The position numbers were made by a program, and so were the translations under genes. Under the pieces are notes generated by a model that saw only the letters and a program-made list of their open reading frames with translations, was not told the origin of the DNA and did not search any database. DNA of 12,687 bases from CAYFZO01 sp964347615. GTDB taxonomy: Bacteria > Pseudomonadota > Gammaproteobacteria > Poriferisulfidales > Oxydemutatoraceae. Location of the stretch: assembly GCA_964347615.1 (NCBI GenBank), contig CAYFZO010000037.1:1-12687 (forward strand). The letters run 5' to 3'. This document shows positions 1-6,494 of the stretch, in pieces; the stretch's first letter is position 1; each line of letters opens with the position of its first letter.

Positions 1-1
1 G

Positions 2-3000
2 GTTGAACCTTCGTCGTTGTTGATGGGGCAATCAACGCCGAGCGTGTCCTTGTCCTTGATGGTTCCCCGAGAATTGGAGTCGGTGGAATTGACGGCGTCG
101 GCGTCGTCGCTGCCGATGAACGCGGAGGTGTCTTCGACGTCGGTCGAGGTTCGGGTATTGCCGCGCGAGTATGTTCTTTCGTTTTCGCCGTCGTCGCTGC
201 CGGTGGCGGCCGGGACGACGGGTTCCGCGACGTTGTCCCTGGAGGGTGCCTACGGGCTGCTTTCGGAGGAGTCGGTGACGGTGTCGTTGAGCGTAGCGGG
301 TTCAGGGGTTGAGGGGATCCTGGTATCGCCCGTCGAAGTGGCGTTCGATAAGGTTTCGACGTCGGTCGAGGTGGACGTGGGCGTGCTGTCGTCGGTGGCG
401 GCGGCGACCACGAGGCTGCTGGCGTCGGTTTTATCAGCGTCCGAGGGAGTTGCGGTTTCGGATGCGATATTGCCGCTGGAGATTCTGCCGCGCGTAGATG
501 CTGTGTCGTTGTCTGTGACGCCTGAGGCCGTGGAGATAGAGCGCGGTCGCAGTGCGACGTTCGCCCTGACGACGAGCGAGAGGTTGGTTCAAGAACAGTC
601 GGTGTCCGTGACTCTGACGTTGCCGGTTGGTCAGGGCTTCAGTTTCGACGTGGGGTCGGTGAAAGAGGTCAGGTTGGATTCGCTGGTTCGTTCGGTGCTG
701 GTGGAGGTGCGTTCCTCGTCCGTAATCGGGTCGGCGGTTTCGGTTGACGTTTCGGTGGCGTCAGTGCAGGGAGTAACGATCAGCGACTTGCTGCCGACGT
801 TGACGCTGCGGTCTGTGGCACCGATGGTGTCGGTGGTGTTTTCTCCCGCCGGTGAGCTGTCGCTGCCGTCAGGCGGAGAGGCTCCGGTGGAGTTGAGCTT
901 GGATGATTATCCATTGGCCGAAGATCAGGAGATCGTTCTCGACGTTTCGGTGGACGGCGAGGGGCTGGCAGTATCCCCGACGAGTGTGGCGCTGACCGCG
1001 ACGTCGCCGACGGCGACGGTGGAGGTGAGCGCGTCGCGCCGCGTGGAATCCGGGAACTTGATGGTGTCGGCGTCGAGCGGCGCGGAGTTGGTCGGCGGGA
1101 CGCAGTCGTTGCCGGTGTCGGTGTCGCCGCGTGAATTGGTGGTTTCGTTTGATCCGGGCATGGCGAGGCTGGTTCGCGGCGGTGCGGCGGATGAGACGGA
1201 TTCGGCGGACGTCTCGGTGAGTGTGGCGCCTGTGTTGGAAGGCGACGAGGAGTTGGCGCTGGAGTTGACTTCAGGCGTCGCCGGCAACCTTGGCGTGAAT
1301 CCTCTTGAGGCGACGTTGAGTTCAGAGACGAGGGCGGTGACGGTGACGGTGACCGCGGGCCCCGGGATGGTTTCGACGGAAGTCGTGGCTCTTGAGGGGT
1401 CGGGCACGTCGATCGGGAACGCGGAGGTGTCGTTCACGCCTCTGATGGTCAAGGTCGTGCGCGGCGTAGCGTTGTCGATTTCAGGCGTGGAAGGTGCTGA
1501 CGCGGTGTTGCTTGGGGCAGGCGCGTCAACCGAGTTGCTGGTGACGACGAGTCCGACGTTGACGGGCAGTGAAAGCGTTGAAGTGGGATTGACCGTGGAA
1601 GGAGCCGGTTTGACGTTGGGTGAAACCACAGTTGAATTGTCCGGCGCTAGGACAAGTGCGACGGTGTTGTTGACCGCGATCGATCCGGACGTGTCGGGGC
1701 AGGTCGCTGCGACGGGGACGGGGCAGAACGTCGGAGTTGTGCGCGGCGACTCCGTCGGGATAACGACGGAACCGGCGGAATCCGTTTCCGTGAGTTTTGA
1801 TCCTGCGCCGGAAGTTGAGATAGAACGTGGCCGCAGCGTGTTGCTGACGGCGGAGACGAGCGCGGGGCTCGGTGAGGGTCAGTCGGTGACGTTGTCTTTG
1901 AGCGTTTCGGAGGATTCCGGCTTCAGTTTCGGCGAGCTTGCATCTTCATCGGCGGAGATCGTGTTGATTGAGGGGATGCGTTCAACGTCGGTGCTGGTTC
2001 GCTCGTCAACGGCGATTGGCGTCCAAGCCGCAGTGGGCGTGGACGTGAAGAGTACCGGCTTGTCGGTCAACGCTCCCGAGCCTTTGGAGTTGGTGTCTGT
2101 GACGCCGGTGGTGTCGGTGGTGTTCTCCGTTGACGGGAAAGAGTTCGCTCCCGGGGAGACGTTGTCGCTGATTTCAAACAGCACGATGGCGATGGTGTCT
2201 TTGCGTCTCGGGGACTATGAATTGGTCGAGGGTCAGGAAGCGGTGTTGTCGGTTTCAGTGCAGGGCGAGGGTTTGACGGTGGATCCGCTGGAAGTGACGT
2301 TGAGCGGGACGACGCCGTCGGCGACGGTGGAGGTGGTGGCGACGCTCGAGGACGCGTCGGGCAGTTTGACGGCGACGGCGGAGAGCGGCGTTGCACTGGT
2401 GGCAGGTCGTGCAGAGTTGCCGGTGGAGGTATTGGCACTCCGCGTTTATTCGTTGTCTTTTGATCCGGCTTCGCTTGAAGTAATCACCGGCGGCAGTATT
2501 GCTTCGACGTTGTCATTGACGGGGGTTGGGTTGTTGCCTGACGAGGAAGTTACGGTGTCGTTGACGGTTTCAGGCAGTGGTTTGTCTTTGCCCGTTCCGT
2601 CGCAGGTGAGTTTCAGTGCCGGTTCGACGTCTGCGGAGGTGAGCTTGAGTGCGTCCCGGGATGCAACAACGGGTGGTACGTTGTCGGCACAGGGGGTTTC
2701 GCCTCTCCCCCTGGGTGTGGAGGTTTCCGGGGCGACGGCTGAGGTATCGGTATTGCCTCGCAAGTATGCTCTGTCGTTTGACCGGGCTTTGTTGGAGCTG
2801 GTTGAGAATGCGACAGGGACGGTGTCGTTGTCTCTGGGAGGAGATGATGCGCTGTTTTCGGAGGAGTCTGTGACGGTGTCCTTGAGCGTAGCGGGTGCAG
2901 GCGTTGAGAGGATTTCGGTATCGCCGGTTGAGGTGACGTTCGGTCCGGGTTCGCCGCCGGTCAAGGTGGAGGTCGAGGCTGCGACGTTGTTGGCGTCGGT

Positions 3001-5107
3001 TTTGTCGCCTGCGACGTTGTCGGCGTCGGTGTTGTCGGCATCCCCGGGCATTGAAGTTTCGGGTGCGACATTGCCGCTGGGGATTCTGCCGCGTTTGGAC
3101 GTTGTGTCGTTGTCTGTGACGCCTGAGGCCGTGGAGATAGAGCGCGGTCGCAGTGCGACGTTGGCCCTGACGACGGGCGAGAGGCTGGTTCAAGAGCAGT
3201 CGGTGTCCGTGACTCTGACGTTGCCGGCTGGCCAGGGCTTCAGTTTCGACGTAGGGTCGGTGAAAGAGGTCAGGTTGGATTCGCTGGTTCGTTCGGTGAC
3301 GGTGGAGGTGCGTTCCTCGTCCGTAATCGGGTCGGCGGTTTCGGTTGACGTTTCGGTGGCGTCAATGCAAGGGGTAATGGTCAGCGCCCCGCTGCCGACG
3401 GTGACGTTGCGGTCTGTGACGCCGATGGTGTCGGTGGTGTTCGGTCCGGCCGATGATCCGGTCGGCGAATTGTCGGTGCCGTCAGGCGGAGAGGCTTCAG
3501 TGGAGTTGAGCTTGGATGATTATCCATTGGCCGAAGATCAGGAGATAGTGCTCAACGTTTCGGTGGACGGCGAGGGGCTGGCAGTATCCCCGACGAGTGT
3601 GGCGCTGACCGCGACGTCGCCGACGGCGACGGTGGAGGTGAGCGCGTCGCGCCGCGTGGAATCCGGGAACTTGATGGTGTCGGCGTCGAGCGGCGCGGAG
3701 TTGGTCGGCGGGACGCAGTCGTTGCCGGTGTCGGTGTCGCCGCGTCAATTGGTGGTTTCGTTTGATCCGAGCATGGTGAGGCTGGTTCGCGGCGGTGCGG
3801 CGGCTGATACGGCTTCGACGGAAGCTTGGTTGAGCGTGGCGCCTGCGCTGAAAGGAGACGAACGGCTGGTGCTGGAGCTGACTTCAGGCGTCGCCGGCAA
3901 CCTTGGGGTGAATCCTCTTGAGGCGACGTTGAGTTCAGAAACGAGGGCGGTGACGGTGACGGTGACCGCGGGCTCCGGGATGGCTTCGACGGAAGTCGTA
4001 GTTCTTGAGGGGTCGGGCACGTCGATCGGGAACGCAGAGGTGTCGTTCACGCCTCTGACGGTCGAGGTCGTGCGCGGCGTGGAGTTGCTGATTTCAGGCG
4101 TGGGAGGCGCTGACGCGGTGTCATTCAGTGCAGGCACGTCAACCGAGTTGCTGGTGACAACGAGTCCTGAGTTGATGGAAGGTGAAAGTGTGACTGTGAA
4201 TTTGAGGGCTGAGGGCGATGGTTTAACGCTGCTGTTCGACACAGTTGAATTGTCCGGTGCCCAGCCAAGTGCGAGAGTGTCGTTGGGCGCGGCCGATCCG
4301 AACGTGCCGGGGCAGGTCGCTGCGACGGGGACGGGGCAGAACGTCGGAGTTGTGCGTGGCGGCTCCGTCGGGATAACGACGGAACCGGCGAAAGCGGTTT
4401 CCGTGACGTTTGACCCGGCGCCGGTAAGGATAGAACGCGGCCGCAGCGCGACGCTGACGGTAGGGACGAGCCCGCCGCTTGGTGAGGGTCAGTCGGTGTC
4501 GGTGTCTTTGAGCGTTTCTGAGGATTCCGGCTTCAGTTTCGGCGAGGGTGAATCTTCGTCGGCGGAGATCGTGCTGATTGAGGGGATGCGTTCAACATCG
4601 GTGCTGGTTCGTTCGTCAACGGCGATTGGTGTCCGCGCCACCGTGGACGTGATGACGCAGGCGAGCGAAGGCTTGTCGGTCAACGCTCCCGAGTCTTTGG
4701 AGTTGGTGTCGGTGACGCCGATGGTGTCGGTGGCGTTCTCTGTTGCTGGGGAAGAATCCGTTCCCATCGGAGCGCTGGTGTTGCCCGCAAACAGCATGAG
4801 GGCGATGGTGTCCTTGAGTCTCGAGGACTATGAATTGGCCGTGGGTCAGGAAGCGGTGTTGGCGGTTTCAGTGCAAGGCGAGGGTTTGACGGTGTCTACG
4901 CAGCAAGTGACGTTGAGCGGGACGACGCCGTCGGCGACGGTGGAGGTGACGGCGACGCTCGAGAACGCGGTTGGCGCTTTGACGGCGTCGGCGGTGAGCG
5001 GCGTTGAGTTGAGGGTCGATCCGGCGAGGTTGCCGGTGAGTGTAGAGCCGAAGCCCGAGGGTCTCCGGTTGAGGATCAGGGTTTTCCTCGAAGGGGCACT
5101 GGAGTAA
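2..5107 (+). CDS. Giant beta-sandwich repeat protein, 5'-partial
   Basis: The frame is open to the left edge, so the N-terminus is outside the window. The TTG/ATG codons near base 17-23 sit inside a module and are not credible starts. About 1,700 residues are visible: the end of one module, fifteen modules of 104-112 residues, and a short tail ending GLRLRIRVFLEGALE before TAA. Modules typically open with a V-S-F-D-P type strand, then 'GxS..L.L...L..GQSV.VSLSV' and 'S..VEV.AS' strands, typical of bacterial Ig-like or Calx-beta-like beta sandwiches. Composition is Val/Ser/Leu/Thr/Glu/Ala rich, with one Trp and no Cys or His that I can find. I see no catalytic motif, LPXTG anchor or membrane segment. 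A structural or adhesive surface or secreted role is inferred from architecture only. The product family is not recognised by name. The open frame is certain, the function is not. Confidence 0.9.
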   Translation, partial: VEPSSLLMGQSTPSVSLSLMVPRELESVELTASASSLPMNAEVSSTSVEVRVLPREYVLSFSPSSLPVAAGTTGSATLSLEGAYGLLSEESVTVSLSVAGSGVEGILVSPVEVAFDKVSTSVEVDVGVLSSVAAATTRLLASVLSASEGVAVSDAILPLEILPRVDAVSLSVTPEAVEIERGRSATFALTTSERLVQEQSVSVTLTLPVGQGFSFDVGSVKEVRLDSLVRSVLVEVRSSSVIGSAVSVDVSVASVQGVTISDLLPTLTLRSVAPMVSVVFSPAGELSLPSGGEAPVELSLDDYPLAEDQEIVLDVSVDGEGLAVSPTSVALTATSPTATVEVSASRRVESGNLMVSASSGAELVGGTQSLPVSVSPRELVVSFDPGMARLVRGGAADETDSADVSVSVAPVLEGDEELALELTSGVAGNLGVNPLEATLSSETRAVTVTVTAGPGMVSTEVVALEGSGTSIGNAEVSFTPLMVKVVRGVALSISGVEGADAVLLGAGASTELLVTTSPTLTGSESVEVGLTVEGAGLTLGETTVELSGARTSATVLLTAIDPDVSGQVAATGTGQNVGVVRGDSVGITTEPAESVSVSFDPAPEVEIERGRSVLLTAETSAGLGEGQSVTLSLSVSEDSGFSFGELASSSAEIVLIEGMRSTSVLVRSSTAIGVQAAVGVDVKSTGLSVNAPEPLELVSVTPVVSVVFSVDGKEFAPGETLSLISNSTMAMVSLRLGDYELVEGQEAVLSVSVQGEGLTVDPLEVTLSGTTPSATVEVVATLEDASGSLTATAESGVALVAGRAELPVEVLALRVYSLSFDPASLEVITGGSIASTLSLTGVGLLPDEEVTVSLTVSGSGLSLPVPSQVSFSAGSTSAEVSLSASRDATTGGTLSAQGVSPLPLGVEVSGATAEVSVLPRKYALSFDRALLELVENATGTVSLSLGGDDALFSEESVTVSLSVAGAGVERISVSPVEVTFGPGSPPVKVEVEAATLLASVLSPATLSASVLSASPGIEVSGATLPLGILPRLDVVSLSVTPEAVEIERGRSATLALTTGERLVQEQSVSVTLTLPAGQGFSFDVGSVKEVRLDSLVRSVTVEVRSSSVIGSAVSVDVSVASMQGVMVSAPLPTVTLRSVTPMVSVVFGPADDPVGELSVPSGGEASVELSLDDYPLAEDQEIVLNVSVDGEGLAVSPTSVALTATSPTATVEVSASRRVESGNLMVSASSGAELVGGTQSLPVSVSPRQLVVSFDPSMVRLVRGGAAADTASTEAWLSVAPALKGDERLVLELTSGVAGNLGVNPLEATLSSETRAVTVTVTAGSGMASTEVVVLEGSGTSIGNAEVSFTPLTVEVVRGVELLISGVGGADAVSFSAGTSTELLVTTSPELMEGESVTVNLRAEGDGLTLLFDTVELSGAQPSARVSLGAADPNVPGQVAATGTGQNVGVVRGGSVGITTEPAKAVSVTFDPAPVRIERGRSATLTVGTSPPLGEGQSVSVSLSVSEDSGFSFGEGESSSAEIVLIEGMRSTSVLVRSSTAIGVRATVDVMTQASEGLSVNAPESLELVSVTPMVSVAFSVAGEESVPIGALVLPANSMRAMVSLSLEDYELAVGQEAVLAVSVQGEGLTVSTQQVTLSGTTPSATVEVTATLENAVGALTASAVSGVELRVDPARLPVSVEPKPEGLRLRIRVFLEGALE
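167..2761. repeat. Eight-module super-repeat, first copy (A-H)
   Basis: Module starts inside the upstream gene are A 167, B 494, C 821, D 1133, E 1463, F 1778, G 2105 and H 2441. The same order recurs from 2762. Within this copy, B resembles F (both carry VEIERGRS, then QSV and GFSF). C resembles G (both carry PxVSVVFS, a D-Y-x-L-x-E-x-Q-E stretch and S-A/P-T-A-T-V-E-V). B to F and C to G are both spaced exactly 1284 bases, so the eight-module unit itself looks like a doubled four-module unit. Resemblance of A to E and D to H is weaker and rests mainly on position. Confidence 0.85.
2762..5050. repeat. Eight-module super-repeat, second copy (A'-G', H' absent)
   Basis: Module starts are A' 2762, B' 3095, C' 3422, D' 3746, E' 4076, F' 4391 and G' 4718. 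Offsets from the first copy are 2595 bases at A, 2601 at B and C, and 2613 from D to G. The change at C' comes from a 4-residue addition near its start (DDPV region). Modules B', C', D' and F' are very close to their partners, while A' and E' have drifted more. No H' follows G'; the protein ends in a short tail instead. The sequence before base 167 is the end of an earlier H-type module (S-V-E-V-R-V-L-P-R matching A-E-V-S-V-L-P-R), so at least one more block lies upstream. Confidence 0.85.
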
Positions 5108-5129
5108 GTTTTTCAGGTTCTTTATCTCC

Positions 5130-5181
5130 AACCCTTTCAAGAGTTTGGTCACTTCCCAAGTGCTTGAGGGTGGACTTTTTT
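5130..5181 (+). terminator. Probable intrinsic terminator of the upstream giant gene
   Basis: The perfect arms CACTT (5150-5154) and AAGTG (5158-5162) close a CCC loop. Outside them, accctttcaag (5131-5141) pairs imperfectly with cttgagggt (5163-5171), leaving an 8-base bulge on the 5' side. A run of six T (5176-5181) follows four bases later. It lies 23 bases after the TAA of the upstream gene, as expected for a rho-independent terminator. The bulge makes the stem weaker than ideal. Confidence 0.5.
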
Positions 5182-5287
5182 GGTCTTTGGCAAAATATCA
5201 AATACTTACCTTATCTCTTTGTCTATTGTCTAAGTCATGATTTTAGACCTGAAATTTCAGCCGACAAGTTTTTTCCGGCGTTAAGCC
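5182..5287. other. AT-rich intergenic stretch with a 12-bp palindrome
   Basis: This stretch is clearly more AT-rich than the genes around it. It contains a perfect palindrome, CTGAAATTTCAG, at 5249-5260, about 30 bases before the first TnpB-like codons. IS200/IS605-type elements carry subterminal hairpins, so this could be part of a left end. I cannot identify the element boundary or a target motif. No convincing gene or promoter is visible. Confidence 0.4.
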
Positions 5288-5944
5288 ATCAAAGCTCATC
5301 ACGCAATCCGCTCGGGTGCATCCGCGGACAAGGTCAAAGGCGAAGAAGCCGTTCGTACAGGCCGGTGTCTGCCGGTTCGTATGGAATCACTTCGTCGGCA
5401 AGTTGCGTGACGACCACGTCTTCTACGGCGCGTGCAATCCGTATTTCATGGGAACGGACAAGCACAGGAGCGGCTTGTGGGGAGCGAACGCATTGTTCAC
5501 GTGGTTGCGGCGCAGCAAGTCGTGGCTCAATGAGTATTCCGGTCGTATAACCCGTGGCGTCTTACGGCCGCTTGAGACGAGTTACAAGCGATTCTGCAAG
5601 GGAGAGGGCGGACTGCCTCGGTTCAAGGGTCGTTATGATTCGGAACCGAGCATCCCTTTGCCGACGGGCACGTTCAAGTTTCGCGGTGACTGCTTCACGT
5701 TCAGAAGATCGGTCAGCTCAAAATCACCGGACACGATCCGTGCCCGGAAGCGAGGACGGTCAGCGGCACCTTGAAGCAGGAGGCGGGCAAGTGGTATGCG
5801 TACATCGCCTACAAGGTGGAGCAAGCAGATGTATCGGTGCCGCACGAGATCAGGGGTGTACCTGACGCACGTAGCGTCGTTCGTTGCAGGCGCGGTATCG
5901 TCGCGCACCCGTGGCCAACGTGCATCTGAAGCGGCGTCGCTGAA
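5288..5944 (+). pseudogene. TnpB-like (IS200/IS605/IS1341) transposon nuclease remnant
   Basis: Three pieces read as TnpB when joined across frames. Piece 1 (from 5291) reads KAHHAIR, the usual TnpB beginning, but the preceding codon is ATC (5288) with an in-frame TAA just upstream. This suggests an ATG-to-ATC loss of start. Piece 2 (about 5340-5700) has AGVCRFVWNHF, then a helical region (W-L-R-R-S-K-S-W-L-N, L-E-T-S-Y-K-R-F) and GGLPRFKGR, matching the N-terminal region of TnpB. A shift near 5702 leads to piece 3: QKIGQLKITG, a KWYAYIAYKVE strand, then VSVPHE. Next comes RYRRAPVANVHLKRRR (5894-5941), reminiscent of the helix after RuvC-I, and TGA at 5942. The RuvC-I D-x-G motif and most of the nuclease core are missing. 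Intact TnpB is around 350-450 residues; only about 215 are traceable. It is inactive as it stands. Exact frameshift sites are inferred by eye. Confidence 0.75.
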
Positions 5945-6159
5945 CGGCGCAAGGAGCACCATCCGTAGCCGGCTGGGTTTGCTTCCGGGCATTGCGGCGT
6001 ATTTTTTCCACAGGCGCATTTTGCCCCCCGACTTAACCTCGCCCGGAGTGATTGAAACGCCTCAAGCTTTTGTTTTTCCTCGTGTTTTCGGCGTAACACC
6101 TACTGTCTCCCTGCATTTTCGTCTCACCATCCCTCCAAACCCATACAACACATAGCAAG
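5945..6159. other. Intergenic stretch after the tnpB remnant, no clear gene
   Basis: No frame here is convincingly coding. One frame reads K-E-H-H-P then a stop, then PAGFASGHCG. This might be a decayed tail of the transposon gene, but I cannot align it with confidence. The composition changes from GC-rich near 5950 to T/C-rich around 6060-6150. No terminal inverted repeat or target duplication could be identified, so the right end of the element is undefined. Confidence 0.3.
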
Positions 6160-6165
6160 AGGAGG
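6160..6165 (+). promoter_or_regulatory. Strong Shine-Dalgarno site for the 27-codon ORF
   Basis: AGGAGG at 6160-6165 is a perfect anti-16S match, 7 bases before the ATG at 6173. It is the best ribosome binding site in the window. The giant gene downstream has no comparable site. Confidence 0.7.
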
Positions 6166-6172
6166 GATTTTT

Positions 6173-6256
6173 ATGTTACACTTCCCGTCGTTGCTCTTTT
6201 CAGGCCTTACCCGCCGGCGTGTTGCTTGGTGGGCGACGGGAGTAGAGGGACGGTGA
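6173..6256 (+). CDS. Small 27-residue ORF, possible leader peptide
   Basis: It starts at ATG 6173 behind a perfect AGGAGG and stops at TGA 6254-6256. The product has a hydrophobic start (MLHFPSLLFSGL), then TRRR and VAWW, and ends GVEGR. I do not recognise it. A nested hairpin lies entirely inside the ORF and an intrinsic terminator overlaps its stop codon. This layout is that of a translated leader or attenuator, or of a minimal gene left after a deletion. No codon run (such as repeated Trp or His) explains an amino-acid-sensing role beyond the adjacent WW pair. Translation is plausible because of the ribosome binding site; the function is unknown. Confidence 0.4.
   Translation: MLHFPSLLFSGLTRRRVAWWATGVEGR
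6183..6241 (+). other. Nested stem-loop within the small ORF
   Basis: TCCCGTCG (6183-6190) pairs perfectly with CGACGGGA (6234-6241). Directly inside, CCCGCC (6210-6215) pairs with GGTGGG (6228-6233) with one G-U. The two right-hand arms are contiguous, so the stems can stack, with a 19-base bulge on the left side. The GC-rich stem should fold stably in RNA and would be opened by a translating ribosome. Confidence 0.5.
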
Positions 6257-6293
6257 GCTCACGGGATGCACCAGCGTTGCGTGGCTCTTTTTT
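6255..6293 (+). terminator. Intrinsic terminator overlapping the small ORF's stop
   Basis: GAGC-t-CACG (6255-6263) pairs with CGTGGCTC (6280-6287) with a one-base bulge. The stem continues as GATGC (6265-6269) with GCGTT (6274-6278), including two G-U pairs and one G-G mismatch, around a 4-base loop. TTTTTT (6288-6293) follows immediately. It sits between the small ORF and the downstream giant gene, so it should separate their transcription or act as an attenuator for the latter. Confidence 0.7.
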
Positions 6294-6374
6294 AATGCGC
6301 TTTTATTTAAATGCGCACTCTGAACAGAGCGAGTACCATGACCTTGCTTCCGCGAGCCAAACAGAATTAATCCT
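6294..6374. other. Upstream region of the LRR gene
   Basis: Directly after the terminator, an AATGCGC direct repeat (6294-6300 and 6309-6315) flanks the AT-rich TTTTATTTA. Two in-frame ATGs (6311, 6338) open a 19-codon ORF that stops at TAA 6368-6370, in a different frame from the signal peptide below. No convincing -35/-10 pair was found. A perfect TTGACA at 6375 has no -10 match at normal spacing and overlaps the candidate start codon. The promoter of the giant gene is therefore not defined. Confidence 0.35.
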
Positions 6375-6494
6375 TTGACATATTTACATCCCTCATCACG
6401 TCCGGCGGGAACGAAGACGGTTTCACGCTGGCGGTTTTTACTCTGCGGTTTCCTGTTCTCATTGCTTGGGTTTGTCGCCTCAGGCGTTCACGCG
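6375..6494 (+). other. Sec signal peptide of the LRR protein
   Basis: Forty residues from the TTG start: basic residues in TKTVSRWR, an 18-residue hydrophobic core, then V-H-A at -3 to -1 followed by Q-E. This fits signal peptidase I. There is one Cys (LLCG), but it lies at the front of the core and is not followed by a lipobox-type cleavage context, so a lipoprotein is unlikely. The n-region is longer than usual, which is one reason to doubt the start codon. Confidence 0.75.

Noticed and set aside
925..1629. Long antisense open frame of 234 codons, with similar ones at 1879-2184, 2446-3051, 3745-4242 and 4489-4797
   Set aside because: These mirror the biased codons (GTG, TCG, ACG, TTG) of the sense gene. 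Their recurrence simply follows the repeat copies. The sense frame shows the coherent module pattern.
5164..5550. Open frame of 128 codons starting within the first terminator hairpin
   Set aside because: It begins in the terminator, crosses the AT-rich spacer and then runs out of frame over the TnpB-like sequence. No independent evidence supports it.
5809..6099. Antisense frame with a few cysteines (K-C-A-C-G, Q-C-P), considered as a zinc-ribbon end of a reverse-strand transposase
   Set aside because: Cysteine spacing does not fit a TnpB zinc ribbon, and the remnant itself reads on the + strand.
5796..6155. Open frame of 119 codons over the end of the TnpB remnant
   Set aside because: TnpB similarity lies in a different frame here, and this product has no recognisable family or ribosome site.
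6375..6380. TTGACA as a consensus -35 promoter element
   Set aside because: No -10-like hexamer occurs 16-18 bases downstream, and the site overlaps the start of the signal-peptide frame.
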